In this document: piece by piece, positions 52,955 to 62,884 of the stretch
Position numbering within the stretch: the stretch's first letter is position 1
Layout of the letters: each line of letters starts with the position of its first letter
Source: Chromobacterium sp. IIBBL 290-4
GTDB taxonomy: Bacteria > Pseudomonadota > Gammaproteobacteria > Burkholderiales > Chromobacteriaceae
Length of the DNA: 64,000 nt
NCBI RefSeq assembly: GCF_024207115.1
Contig: NZ_CP100128.1
Coordinates: 372,001-436,000 of the forward strand
Direction of reading: 5' to 3'
Made by a program: the position numbers and the translations under genes
The notes under the pieces: model-generated
The model's input: only the letters and a program-made list of their open reading frames with translations
Told to the model about the DNA's origin: nothing
Database searches by the model: none

Positions 52955-54340
52955 CTATGCCGGCTGCAAACGCGCCATGAAGTGCCTGAGAATAGGCGGC
53001 TCGTAGTCGAAGGCCAGTCCTCTGACCGCGGCCGCGCGCCGTTTCACCTCGATCAGGCAATCGGCGATGTAATCCATGTGGTCGTTGGTGTAGACGCGGC
53101 GCGGAATGGTCAAGCGCATCAGTTCGAACGGCGATGGCTCCTGCTTGCCGGTCTGTGGATTGCGCCCCAGCAGCAGCGAACCGATCTCCACCGCTCTCAC
53201 CCCGCCCTCCAGATACAGTTCGCAAGCCAGCGCGTGCGCCGGGAACTGCTCGGGCGGAATATGCGGCAGCAACAATTTGGCGTCGACAAACACCGCGTGG
53301 CCGCCGGTCGGCGTCTGGATGGGCACGCCGCCCTCGCGCAGCCGCTCGCCCAGATACGCCACCTGGCCGATGCGATAGCTGAGAAACGCGTCGTCCAGCC
53401 CTTCTTTCAGGCCTATCGCCAGCGCCTCCATATCGCGCCCGGCCAGGCCGCCGTAAGTGACAAACCCTTCCATCGGCACGCAGCGCACCTGCGCGGCGCG
53501 GAACAGCGCCTCGTCGTCCTTGAAGCAACACAGTCCGCCGATATTGACCAGGCCGTCTTTCTTGGCCGACATGGTGAACATATCGCCGTGGCTGAACATC
53601 TCGCGGACAATGTCGGCCAGGGATGCCTCGCCGTATGCCGGATCGCGCCGGCGGATGAACCAGGCGTTTTCGGCGAAACGGGCGGCGTCTATCACCACCG
53701 GGATGCCGCGCGCGCGCGCCAGCTCGCTGACGGCGCGGATATTGCCCATCGATACCGGCTGGCCGCCCGCGCTGTTGCAGGTGATGGTGATGATGACCGC
53801 GGCGACGTTGTCGCCCTCGGCCTCCAGGATGTCGCGCAGCCGCGCCAGATCGAAATCGCCTTTCCAGTCATAAGCCGCGCCGGTATCCAATGCTTGCGGC
53901 GTCAGGGCGTTGACGGCGCGCGCGCCGGCCAGCTCGACGTGGGCCTTGGTGGTGTCGAAATGATAGTTGGACAGGAACACCGGCCGTTCGCCGCGGCAGC
54001 GTTTCACCAGTTCCGGAAACAAAATCTGCTCCGCGCCGCGGCCCTGGTGGGTAGGGATTGTGTGGGCGTAGCCGAACAGTTCGCGCACGGTATCGGCCAG
54101 GTGGAAGAAATTGCGGCTGCCGGCATAGGCCTCGTCGCCCATCATCAGCCCCGCCCATTGGCGGTCCGACATGGCGCCGGTGCCGCTGTCGGTCAGCAAA
54201 TCGATATAAACGTCTTCCGCCTTGAGCAGGAAGGGGTTCCAGCCGGCTTGCTCCAAAGCCAGGCGGCGTTCGGCCGCGGTAGTCTGGCGAATGGGCTCGA
54301 CCATCTTGATTCGATACGGCTCCGGGATGCGACGCGTCAT
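52955..54340 (-). CDS. tnaA: Tryptophanase
   Basis: A PLP-dependent beta-eliminating lyase that makes indole, pyruvate and ammonia from L-tryptophan. The 461-residue protein is close in plan to E. coli Tna[12 protein letters not shown], the Schiff-base lysine in MSAKKDG (Lys261), [10 protein letters not shown], and [17 protein letters not shown]. Two positions separate tryptophanase from tyrosine phenol-lyase: the Asp in YHFDTT (Asp129) and the His in ILRHFMARL (His453). Both are of the tryptophanase type; C. freundii tyrosine phenol-lyase has Thr and Phe. No tnaC or tnaB was identified. GGGAGAA precedes the ATG. Confidence 0.88.
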   Translation of the reverse strand: MTRRIPEPYRIKMVEPIRQTTAAERRLALEQAGWNPFLLKAEDVYIDLLTDSGTGAMSDRQWAGLMMGDEAYAGSRNFFHLADTVRELFGYAHTIPTHQGRGAEQILFPELVKRCRGERPVFLSNYHFDTTKAHVELAGARAVNALTPQALDTGAAYDWKGDFDLARLRDILEAEGDNVAAVIITITCNSAGGQPVSMGNIRAVSELARARGIPVVIDAARFAENAWFIRRRDPAYGEASLADIVREMFSHGDMFTMSAKKDGLVNIGGLCCFKDDEALFRAAQVRCVPMEGFVTYGGLAGRDMEALAIGLKEGLDDAFLSYRIGQVAYLGERLREGGVPIQTPTGGHAVFVDAKLLLPHIPPEQFPAHALACELYLEGGVRAVEIGSLLLGRNPQTGKQEPSPFELMRLTIPRRVYTNDHMDYIADCLIEVKRRAAAVRGLAFDYEPPILRHFMARLQPA

Positions 54341-54358
54341 CTTGTTCTCCCTGCGCGC

Positions 54359-54370
54359 CATGCGCGCATG
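54359..54370. promoter_or_regulatory. CATGCGCGCATG palindrome, copy 1
   Basis: A perfect 12-bp palindrome just upstream of tnaA. A second copy lies at 54500-54511. Confidence 0.4.
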
Positions 54371-54499
54371 ATTGGGCCATGCCCGGCGCGGGGCGCGCGC
54401 GGGACGGGTAGAACTCAGCAGCGTGTCGGGTGGGGAAAGTCGCAATTCAGGACAACGTCAAGGGTATACCATGCCGGCCTGGGCCAGCCCTGCCGCGAC

Positions 54500-54511
54500 C
54501 ATGCGCGCATG
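54500..54511. promoter_or_regulatory. CATGCGCGCATG palindrome, copy 2
   Basis: Identical to the palindrome at 54359-54370, 141 bp away. Possibly a repeated regulator site; chance is possible in this GC-rich DNA. Confidence 0.4.
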
Positions 54512-54847
54512 GCAAGCCGGCGCGGCCTGCGGCCATGCCGCACCGGCGAGGCCTGGGCGGCCTCGGTTGGAGTCGGAAACTGGCGGCATGAGCCGTTTCG
54601 GCAATGCAGCAAGGCGAGTCGCGGCAATCGCGGCATCTTCATCCAAATAATCAGTAAAGTCCTATTCAAAAATAGTCAGCGCCCTCCCCGTCTGCAAGCC
54701 TGTGTTTTGTAAGTTGAATACAATATTCAACATACCAATAGCATTTCCATGGGCGTTCACTGCAACTAAAAACCATGAATTATCTTCATAACAACAATGA
54801 TTAAGACCAGAAAATTACAAATGCATTAATATTTGTTGAAAAAAATT

Positions 54848-54876
54848 TTCACATCGCAACATTTACTAGCTATGAT
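54848..54876 (+). promoter_or_regulatory. Promoter of the POT transporter
   Basis: TTCACA (54848-54853), 17 bp and TATGAT (54871-54876), each five of six, with long AT-rich DNA upstream. About 95 bp before the gene. Confidence 0.7.
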
Positions 54877-54969
54877 CCCTCCCTGCCTACAAAATCCAAG
54901 GCAAGAAAACCAATAACAAAAACATCGCTCGTTGTTAGTGATGTCTCAAGTCACTCATAGGAAACCCTT

Positions 54970-56346
<1,377 letters not shown>

Positions 56347-56366
56347 GCGGATCGCCCGATCGCCCC

Positions 56367-56390
56367 AACGCCACCTCCGGGTGGCGTTTT
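56367..56390 (+). terminator. Terminator of POT gene
   Basis: AACGCCACC (56367-56375) pairs with GGTGGCGTT (56380-56388) around TCCG, then TT. Confidence 0.8.
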
Positions 56391-56472
56391 GCGTTCCGGC
56401 GCGGGGCAGACGCCAGGCCCGCTCTGTGATAGCCTTGCGCCGAAACAATCGCGCTCTGAAACAAGACTCTGC

Positions 56473-57942
56473 ATGAAAAACGCTGCAAGCTCCCACTGGC
56501 GGAAACACGCCGTTTACGCGCTGATCGCCCTGCTGCTGATCCGCCTTTTGGCGCTGTGGGCCATTCCGCTCACCGACACCACCGAGGCGCGCTACGCCGA
56601 GATCGCCCGCAAGATGCTGGAAACCGGCAACTGGGTGACGCCGCTGCACGACTACGGCGTGCCGTTCTGGGCCAAGCCGCCGCTGTCCACCTGGCTGTCC
56701 GCGGCCTTCATGGGGGTGTTCGGCGTCAATGAATTCGCCGCCCGGCTGCCCGCGCTGCTGCTGGCGCTGCTGACGCTTGGGCTGACCGCAGGCCTGATGC
56801 GCAAGCGCCACGGCGCAGACGCCGGCCTCGCCACGGCCCTATTCCTGGGGGGCGGCCTGCTGTTTTACGGCGCAGCCGGCACGGTGATGACCGATCCCTC
56901 CCTGCTGTTCTGCGTCACCCTGAGCCAGGTCGCCTTCTGGCATGCGATGAACGGCGGCGGCAAGCTGTGGCGCTACGCCTTCTTTGCCGGCCTGGGGCTG
57001 GGCCTATTGGCCAAGGGACCGCTGGACGTGGTGCTGGTCGGCATGCCGATCTTCTTCTGGGTATTGCTGCGCAATGAATGGAAGCGACTGTGGCGCGAAC
57101 TGCCGTGGATTTCCGGCACGCTGCTGGCCGCCGCCATCGCCCTGCCCTGGTATGCCTGGGCCGAAATCCGCACGCCGGGCTTCCTCAATTACTTCATCAT
57201 GGGCGAGCACGTCAGCCGCTTCCTCGACTCCGGCTGGAAGGGCGACAAATACGGCTTCGCCCACGCCACGCCTCGCGGCATGATCTGGCCCTATGCCCTG
57301 GGCGCGCTGTTTCCGTGGTCCTTGGCCATGCTGGCCTGGCTGGCCTGCCGCGCCAAGCGCCTGCCCGCGCTGATCCGCTCCGGCCAGAACGACGGCTGGC
57401 TGCTGTACCTGACCTTATGGACCATGATGACGCTGCTGTTCTTCACCATGTCCGGCAATATCATCTTCCCTTATTCCTTGCCTATGTTGCCCGGCGCGGC
57501 GCTATTGATGGCCGAGCTGTGGCAACGCGGCCGCAATGAAAAATCCGGCCGCGCCCTGCCTTGGCTGGCGATGGTTTCCGGCTTGCTGGTCATCGCCGGC
57601 ATGGGCTTGCAATGGCAGGACGGCGCCAAGTACTTCCGCACCCAGAAGCCGGTGATCGCGGAATGGCAAGCGCGCCAGCCATCGGCCGACGCCATGCTGT
57701 TCTACTGGGACAGCCGCCGCGAGTTTTCGGCCGAGTTCTACGGCCAGGGCAAGGTGCGCACCACCGCCAAGCCGGAGGCGCTGGCCACGCTGCTGGCGGC
57801 TCATCCCGGCAGCTGGATCGTGACCGAGCAGCGCGATCTCGCCACGCTGCCGCCAGCCATCGCCGGCGCGTATCGGCAGGTCAAAGCCTTCCCGGTGATG
57901 AAAGACACCATGCTGCTGCTCAAGCCGGCGGCAGGCCATTGA
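56473..57942 (+). CDS. ArnT/PMT-type membrane glycosyltransferase
   Basis: A 489-residue polytopic enzyme of the GT83/PMT superfamily. It resembles ArnT: PLTDTTEARYAEIARKMLETGNWVTPLHDYGVPFWAKPPLSTWLSA near the N terminus contains the catalytic acidic residues (TEARYAEIARKM and W-KPPL), typical for enzymes that move a sugar from undecaprenyl phosphate to lipid A or other acceptors. The start at 56473 gives a basic N terminus before the first helix. It overlaps functionally with the GtrB-like and GtrA-like genes just downstream (14-bp gap), and is likely cotranscribed with them. Confidence 0.85.
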   Translation: MKNAASSHWRKHAVYALIALLLIRLLALWAIPLTDTTEARYAEIARKMLETGNWVTPLHDYGVPFWAKPPLSTWLSAAFMGVFGVNEFAARLPALLLALLTLGLTAGLMRKRHGADAGLATALFLGGGLLFYGAAGTVMTDPSLLFCVTLSQVAFWHAMNGGGKLWRYAFFAGLGLGLLAKGPLDVVLVGMPIFFWVLLRNEWKRLWRELPWISGTLLAAAIALPWYAWAEIRTPGFLNYFIMGEHVSRFLDSGWKGDKYGFAHATPRGMIWPYALGALFPWSLAMLAWLACRAKRLPALIRSGQNDGWLLYLTLWTMMTLLFFTMSGNIIFPYSLPMLPGAALLMAELWQRGRNEKSGRALPWLAMVSGLLVIAGMGLQWQDGAKYFRTQKPVIAEWQARQPSADAMLFYWDSRREFSAEFYGQGKVRTTAKPEALATLLAAHPGSWIVTEQRDLATLPPAIAGAYRQVKAFPVMKDTMLLLKPAAGH

Positions 57943-57955
57943 TTCGGATCGAACC

Positions 57956-58966
57956 ATGACAGATACCCGCAGCGGCTTCGTCCCGCCCTATTTGTTGCAA
58001 CTGCATGCCGCCGAGCGGCCGAGCGATCCGCTGATCAGCTGCATCATCCCGGCCTACAACGAGTCGGACAATATCGTGCCCATGCTGGAGACGCTGCACC
58101 GGCTGCTGACCGAGGCCGGCTACCGCCACGAACTGGTGGTGGTGGACGACGGCAGCCGCGACGACACCGTGCCCAAGGTGTTGGAAACGACCAGCCGGCT
58201 GCCGGTGACGCTGATCCAGCTGTCGCGCAATTTCGGCAAGGAAATCGCGCTGACCGCCGGCATAGACCAGGTAAACGGCGACGTGGCGGTGTTGATAGAC
58301 GGCGACTTCCAGCACCCGCCGGAAATGGTGCCGGTGTTTCTGGACAAATGGCGCGAAGGCTACGACATGGTCTACAGCGTGCGCGCCAACCGCGACAATG
58401 AAACGCTGGCCAAGCGCGCCTTCACCCATGTTTTCTACGCGCTGATCAATAGCGGCGCACCGCTGAAGATTCCGGAAAACACCCAGGACTTCCGCGTGCT
58501 GGACAAGAGCATCCTGAACGCGCTGCGCCAGATGCCGGAGCGCAACCGCTTCATGAAGGGCCTGTACAACTGGGTGGGCTTCACCCAACTGGCCATGGAA
58601 ACGCAGACCCAGGAACGCCGCGCCGGCAAGAGCAGCTTCAACTTCCGCAATCTGCTGGGCCTGGGCCTGACCGGTCTGACCGCCTTCTCCAATATGCCGC
58701 TGCGCATCTGGACCCTGCTTGGCTGCGTGATTTCCTTGCTGTCCATCGGCTATGCCCTGTTCGAGCTCTGCCACACCCTGCTGTTCGGCAACGCGGTCAA
58801 TGGCTGGCCGACGCTGGTGGTGGCGGTGACCTTCCTCGGCGGCGTGCAGCTGTTGTCCATCGGCATCCTGGGCGAATACGTCGGCCGCATCTTCAATGAG
58901 GTCAAGGGCCGCCCCACTTATTTGATCAGCCGCATCACCCGCGCGGACAAGGGCGAGGACGCATGA
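57956..58966 (+). CDS. GT2 undecaprenyl-phosphate glycosyltransferase (GtrB/ArnC/DPM1-like)
   Basis: A 336-residue enzyme that charges undecaprenyl phosphate with a sugar. The GT-A domain has IPAYNESDNI, VVVDDGSRDDT, QLSRNFGKEIALTAGIDQ, LIDGDFQHPPE with the metal-binding D-D, then two C-terminal membrane helices (about residues 240-310) in the GtrB style. It overlaps gtrA by four bases. Sugar identity is unknown; glucose, mannose, or aminoarabinose precursors are possible. Confidence 0.92.
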   Translation: MTDTRSGFVPPYLLQLHAAERPSDPLISCIIPAYNESDNIVPMLETLHRLLTEAGYRHELVVVDDGSRDDTVPKVLETTSRLPVTLIQLSRNFGKEIALTAGIDQVNGDVAVLIDGDFQHPPEMVPVFLDKWREGYDMVYSVRANRDNETLAKRAFTHVFYALINSGAPLKIPENTQDFRVLDKSILNALRQMPERNRFMKGLYNWVGFTQLAMETQTQERRAGKSSFNFRNLLGLGLTGLTAFSNMPLRIWTLLGCVISLLSIGYALFELCHTLLFGNAVNGWPTLVVAVTFLGGVQLLSIGILGEYVGRIFNEVKGRPTYLISRITRADKGEDA

Positions 58967-59352
58967 GCCGACAGCTGTTCTGGTTCGGCGTGGTGGGCGT
59001 GTCGGCGATGGCGGTGCACTTCCTGCTGGTAACGCTAGCGCTGGTGCCGCTGGGCGCGCCGCCGCTGGCGGCCAATGTGCTGGGTTTCCTGCTGGCTTTC
59101 CAGGTCAGCTACTGGGGCCACCGCCAATTCACCTTCGAAGCGCGCCATGTGCCGCACCGCCAGGCGCTGCCGCGCTTCTTTGGCGTGTCCTGCCTGAGCT
59201 TCTGCGTCAACGAGGCCATGTACTACCTGCTGCTGCGTTTCAGCGCACTGGATTATCGCGTCTCGCTCGCCATCGTCTTGTTCACCGTCGCCGCGCTGAC
59301 CTTTGTTTTGGGCAAGCTGTGGGCCTTCTCGCATGAGCCGCAAAAAAATTAA
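58963..59352 (+). CDS. GtrA-family flippase
   Basis: A 129-residue protein with four membrane helices (FWFGVVGVSAMAVHFLLVTLALVPL, AANVLGFLLAFQVSYW, FFGVSCLSFCVNEAMYYLLL, LAIVLFTVAALTFVLGKLW). GtrA proteins are believed to flip the undecaprenyl-phosphate-linked sugar. The HRQFTFE motif after the second helix and C-terminal KLWAF are standard. The start codon overlaps the GT2 gene by four bases. It completes a three-protein set: GtrB-like charging, GtrA flipping, ArnT-type transfer. Confidence 0.92.
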   Translation: MSRQLFWFGVVGVSAMAVHFLLVTLALVPLGAPPLAANVLGFLLAFQVSYWGHRQFTFEARHVPHRQALPRFFGVSCLSFCVNEAMYYLLLRFSALDYRVSLAIVLFTVAALTFVLGKLWAFSHEPQKN

Positions 59353-59407
59353 CGTTTGGTCAAGCGCGCTTTGTAAACTTTTGCCTCAGTCAACAGTCAT
59401 ACCGTCC

Positions 59408-60217
59408 ATGACAAAACGATTGACACTCTGCGCCGACGACTTCGCCCAGTCCGGCAGCATCAGCGCCGGCATCCTCGATCTGATCGACGCCGGCCGCCTG
59501 TCCGCCACCAGCGTATTGAGCCAATCTCCGCATTGGCCGGAACTGGCGGCCGACTTGCGGGCGCGGGCCGAGCGCGTAGACGCCGGCCTGCATTTCAACC
59601 TGACCCATGACTTCGGCCAAGCGGCCAAGCCGCTGTCGCATTGGCTGATGAAGAGCCAGCTGCGCCAGTTGTCGCAGCCCGCCTTGCGCGACGAGGCGCT
59701 GGCGCAGATCGACCGTTTCGCCGAGCATTTCGGCCGCCTGCCGGACTTTGTCGACGGCCACCAGCATGTGCACGCGCTGCCGGTGATACGCGACGCGCTG
59801 TTCGACGCCATCCAGCGCCGCTGGAACGCCGATGCCCTGCCCTATCTGCGCGCGCCGGACAAGCTGGGCCATCCCGGCGACAACCGCCTGAAAGCGCTGA
59901 TCCTGCGCAGCGTCTGCATCAATTTCGACGAACAGGCCCGCGAGCGCGGCTTCGCCACCTCGTCCTGGTTCGGCGGCATGTACTCCTTGACGCCGCAGGC
60001 GGACTTCGCCGGCCTGATGCAGAGCTGGCTGGAGCGCTGCCAGGACGGCGCCTTGATCATGTGCCATCCCGGCCGGGCCACGCAGGATGCAAGCGACCCC
60101 ATCGCCGCCTGCCGCGGCAAGGAATGGGATTACCTCGCCGGCGACGCCTTCGCCGAACACTGCCGCCAGCGCAAAGTCAGCATCGCGCGGTTTCAGCCGG
60201 CCGCCGTCGCCGCCTGA
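59408..60217 (+). CDS. ChbG/HpnK-family carbohydrate deacetylase (YdjC-like)
   Basis: A 269-residue deacetylase of the ChbG/YdjC fold. LCADDFAQS at the N terminus carries the metal-binding DD, and HFNLTHDFG and FVDGHQHVHALP supply further ligands; HPGRATQ is the C-terminal motif. In ChbG it deacetylates chitobiose; in glycan clusters HpnK-like proteins deacetylate lipid-linked sugars. Being beside the ArnT/GtrB/GtrA genes, it may deacetylate the sugar they attach. The start at 59408 gives the MTKRLTLCADDF N terminus. The stop abuts the convergent pseudouridine synthase stop. Confidence 0.85.
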   Translation: MTKRLTLCADDFAQSGSISAGILDLIDAGRLSATSVLSQSPHWPELAADLRARAERVDAGLHFNLTHDFGQAAKPLSHWLMKSQLRQLSQPALRDEALAQIDRFAEHFGRLPDFVDGHQHVHALPVIRDALFDAIQRRWNADALPYLRAPDKLGHPGDNRLKALILRSVCINFDEQARERGFATSSWFGGMYSLTPQADFAGLMQSWLERCQDGALIMCHPGRATQDASDPIAACRGKEWDYLAGDAFAEHCRQRKVSIARFQPAAVAA

Positions 60218-60895
60218 TCAGCCTTTCTGCGGCCAGGGCTGATCCCAGGGCGCGCCCAACTCGGCCAATTTGGCCAGGCAGGCTTCAGACTGGAAACGCT
60301 CGCCCCGCGAAGGCGGACGGATGAATTCGAAAGCCTGCCCGTTCAGCTCGAAGCGCAAGGCATAGGCATGCAGATAGCCGCGATCGGCCTCGCTGCCGCC
60401 GTACAAGGCGTCGCCCAAGATCGGCGCGCCTTGCGACTTCATCGCCACCCGCAGTTGATGGGTTTTGCCTGTGCGCGGCCTAAGCAGGAATAAACGCAAG
60501 CCCGGCGTCAGCGAATAGCTGAAAAACTGGGTGACGGCGGGATTGTCCTGCCCCGGCGTCAAGCGCCAGGCGCCGCCTCGCCCCTTCTCCATATCGCCGG
60601 CGATCCGCCCCTGCTTTCTCAACGGCTTGCGGTCGGACACGGCCAGATAGTATTTCTCCAGCGCCCGCCCGGCCAAGGCCTCGCCCAATTGCCGGGCCGC
60701 CTCCGCCGAGCGCGCCACCAGGATCAGGCCGGACGTGATCCGGTCCAGCCGGTGCACCGGCCACAGCGCCTCGTCCCTTAGCTGCGCGCGCGCCGCCTCG
60801 ATCAAGCCCTCCTCCTCGCCTTCGCGGTGGAAACTGACGCCAGGGTGCTTGTCCAGCAGATAGAAATCGGGAGCGCTGTGAACCAGATCAAACAT
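60218..60895 (-). CDS. RluA-family pseudouridine synthase
   Basis: A 225-residue RNA pseudouridine synthase related to the Rlu TIGR01621-type proteins. The catalytic Asp is in HRLDRITSGL (motif II), with RPRTGKTHQLRV (motif III) and GGSEADRGYLHAYALRFEL. No S4 domain is present. The N terminus MFDLVHSAPDFYLLDKHPGVSFH is typical of the short group. The rRNA or tRNA target is unknown. Its stop codon is directly adjacent to that of the ChbG-type gene. Confidence 0.9.
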   Translation of the reverse strand: MFDLVHSAPDFYLLDKHPGVSFHREGEEEGLIEAARAQLRDEALWPVHRLDRITSGLILVARSAEAARQLGEALAGRALEKYYLAVSDRKPLRKQGRIAGDMEKGRGGAWRLTPGQDNPAVTQFFSYSLTPGLRLFLLRPRTGKTHQLRVAMKSQGAPILGDALYGGSEADRGYLHAYALRFELNGQAFEFIRPPSRGERFQSEACLAKLAELGAPWDQPWPQKG

Positions 60896-61071
60896 GAAAA
60901 CCGCCGCGGAAGAAGAAACGGGACATTATAAACCGCTCCGCCCCCGCCAACGCGACCTCCGCCGAATGGACAGATCGCCGCGCTGCCTGCACCTTGTGAC
61001 GGGCCTCGCCGCCGATAGCTTTGGCGCAGACTAAGCTGCGCAAGCCATCCACCAGGCGCAAAGGAGAAACC

Positions 61072-61554
61072 ATGCGGCACCGGCAAACCATAAGAGGCTT
61101 TACCTTGATCGAGTTGATGATAGTGCTGGCGATACTCGGCATCTTGGGCAGCATCGCCCTCCCGGCCTATCAGGCCTCGCTGCGCAAAGCCCATGTGACG
61201 GAAGGGCTGCAATTGGCCAGCACCGCCAAAGTGGCGGTCGCGACCTACCACGCCATCAACGGCAAGCATGCGGCGGGCGAGAACCTCCACGACCAACTGG
61301 GCTTGCCGCCATCCGACGAGTTCAAAGGCAAAGCGGTGGATTCAATCAGCGTGGGCGAGGAAGGCGTGATCAGCGTGGCCTACAACGAGAAAGTCCATGG
61401 CGGCGGCGACAACGCCGCCCGCTCCATCCTGGCGCTGCGGCCCGTGCTCGCCTCCGGCAGCTTCAGCTGGCAATGCGAATTGCCGGCCGAAACCGGCATC
61501 CTGGCCGAATACGCGCCAGCGGGCTGCGCCGCGAAAACCGCCCCGGGCTCTTGA
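61072..61554 (+). CDS. Type IV pilin (PilA-like major or minor pilin)
   Basis: A 160-residue prepilin. The leader MRHRQTIRG is cut before Phe in the PilD site (G|FTLIE), with the Glu at +5, followed by the hydrophobic spine LMIVLAILGILGSIALPAYQASLRKAHVTEGL. Two cysteines near the C terminus (WQCELP and AGCAAK) can form the D-region disulfide. AAAGGAG lies upstream of the ATG. A TGGCGC-N5-AAGCT sequence just upstream (61022-61037) is only a poor sigma-54 match. It stands alone, with no pilus assembly genes in the window. Confidence 0.9.
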   Translation: MRHRQTIRGFTLIELMIVLAILGILGSIALPAYQASLRKAHVTEGLQLASTAKVAVATYHAINGKHAAGENLHDQLGLPPSDEFKGKAVDSISVGEEGVISVAYNEKVHGGGDNAARSILALRPVLASGSFSWQCELPAETGILAEYAPAGCAAKTAPGS

Positions 61555-61576
61555 AGCGGGCGGCGCGGCGCAGGAA

Positions 61577-62056
61577 TCAGCCCATCGCCTCTTTCTGTTT
61601 GGCCATGTCTATCCGCAATTGCTTGCGCAGCTCGGCGGCGCGGAAGCGCTGCCGCTGCTCTTCGGTTTCCAGCACCAGCGTCGGCACCGGCATCGCCTTG
61701 CCGTCCTGATAGGCCACCATGGTGAAATAGCAGCTATTGGTGTGACGCTGGCTGCGCTCGGCGATGTTCTCGGCCACCACCTTGATGCCCACTTCCATCG
61801 AGGTGCGGCCGACATGGTTGACGCAAGCGAGGAAGGTCACCAGCTCGCCGACGTGGATCGGCTGCTTGAACAGCACCTGATCCACCGACAAAGTCACGAC
61901 ATAGCAGCCGGCGTAACGGCTGGCGCAGGCATAGGCAACCTGGTCCAGCAGTTTCAACAGCACGCCGCCGTGCACATTGCCGGAAAAATTGGCCATGTCC
62001 GGCGTCATCAACACCGACATCACCAGTTCTCGCTGCTGTTGGCTCTGCTCGCTCAT
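61577..62056 (-). CDS. Acyl-CoA thioesterase (YciA-like hotdog)
   Basis: A 159-residue hotdog-fold thioesterase. The pattern MTPDMANFSGNVHGGVLLKLLDQVAYACASRYAG carries the family-typical N-x-x-H-G-G-x-(L/I)-x-x-x-x-D active-site region, and VGRTSMEVGIKVVAEN, the second hotdog motif. It hydrolyses acyl-CoA. The start at 62056 follows GGAGAGCAAGG; a longer frame upstream is an artefact over the neighbour. It diverges from the SprA-like gene. Confidence 0.85.
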   Translation of the reverse strand: MSEQSQQQRELVMSVLMTPDMANFSGNVHGGVLLKLLDQVAYACASRYAGCYVVTLSVDQVLFKQPIHVGELVTFLACVNHVGRTSMEVGIKVVAENIAERSQRHTNSCYFTMVAYQDGKAMPVPTLVLETEEQRQRFRAAELRKQLRIDMAKQKEAMG

Positions 62057-62154
62057 TCCTTGCTCTCCGATATGCTTGATCAGGACATTCTGCCACGCAT
62101 GCTGGTTTTGGACACGATGGCTTCTATAATGAAATGTTAGAAGGAAGCGCCCGC

Positions 62155-62880
62155 ATGTCCATTTCCAGCATCGCCGGGAGCTATGGCGGCTACACGCCCG
62201 CCATGCACGGAGCCAACTGCCAATGCCCGGCCTGCCAGCAATTGCGGGCCGAAGCCGCCGCCGTGCCGGCAGCGGGCGCGGCGCAAAACGGCAACGCCAG
62301 CTCGGCCTCCTCCATCCCCGCCGCAGGCAATGCCAATGGCGGCGGCAATGGCAGCCAGAACCCATCCGGCCAGGGCGCCGCCCAGAGCGGCAACAGCGCC
62401 AACGTCAATCCGGCCCCCCCCAAGGCGCCGGATGGCAAGCCTTTGAACCAACAGCAGCAGAAGGAAGTCACCGAGCTGCAGTCCCGCGACACCGACGTCC
62501 GCCGCCATGAAGCCGCGCACCAGGCTGCCGGCGGCGCGCTTGCCGGCTCAGCCACTTTCACCTATCAGCAAGGCCCGGACGGCAAACAATATGCGATAGG
62601 CGGCGAGGTGCCCATCCAGCTCAGCAAAGGCACCACCCCGCAACAAACCATCCAGAATGCGGAAACCGTGCACGCCGCCGCGCTGGCCCCTTCCGATCCA
62701 TCAGGACAGGATAGGGCGGTGGCCGCCGAAGCCGATCAGATGGAACAGCAAGCCCGCTCCCAGCTATTGCAGCAGCAAAGCGGCAATCAAAATCTCAGTC
62801 CGCTGCAAAAGGCCGAAAAAGCCAGCGCCCCGGCCGCGCAACAAACGCAACCGGGGCAGAATATCGACACCTACGCCTGA
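62155..62880 (+). CDS. SprA-like putative metalloprotease
   Basis: A 241-residue protein of the SprA-related family. The zinc-metalloprotease motif HEAAH is at residues 118-122, preceded by DTDVRRHEAAHQAAGG and followed by the conserved block SATFTYQQGPDGKQYAIGGEVPI. The N terminus has CQCPACQQL (three cysteines, possibly metal-binding), then a Gly/Asn/Ser-rich, low-complexity linker (about 40-95). There is no signal peptide, so location is not clear. TATAAT at 62125-62130 is a good -10 candidate. The start at 62155 has AAGGA upstream. Confidence 0.8.
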   Translation: MSISSIAGSYGGYTPAMHGANCQCPACQQLRAEAAAVPAAGAAQNGNASSASSIPAAGNANGGGNGSQNPSGQGAAQSGNSANVNPAPPKAPDGKPLNQQQQKEVTELQSRDTDVRRHEAAHQAAGGALAGSATFTYQQGPDGKQYAIGGEVPIQLSKGTTPQQTIQNAETVHAAALAPSDPSGQDRAVAAEADQMEQQARSQLLQQQSGNQNLSPLQKAEKASAPAAQQTQPGQNIDTYA

Positions 62881-62884
62881 GCGC

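Larger units (their letters stand above)
54341..54969. other. Divergent tnaA/POT intergenic region
   Basis: About 630 bp. The left half (to about 54650) is GC-rich and holds two copies of the palindrome CATGCGCGCATG (54359-54370 and 54500-54511). The right half (54660-54960) is AT-rich and holds the POT promoter. A minus-strand frame (54415-54669) shows no TnaC-like Trp/Pro leader signature that I can recognise. Confidence 0.55.

Noticed and set aside
54415..54669. 84-codon minus-strand ORF upstream of tnaA as a tnaC leader
   Set aside because: Far longer than tnaC and without the W-x11-P type spacing near its stop. I could not find any better tnaC candidate.
61022..61037. Sigma-54 promoter before the pilin gene
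   Set aside because: TGGCGC-N5-AAGCT has the right spacing but differs from TTGCW at two bases; not enough to call.
62134..62154. ATG at 62134 as SprA-like start
   Set aside because: It is followed at once by the AAGGA ribosome site for the ATG at 62155 and lies only a few bases from the TATAAT candidate.
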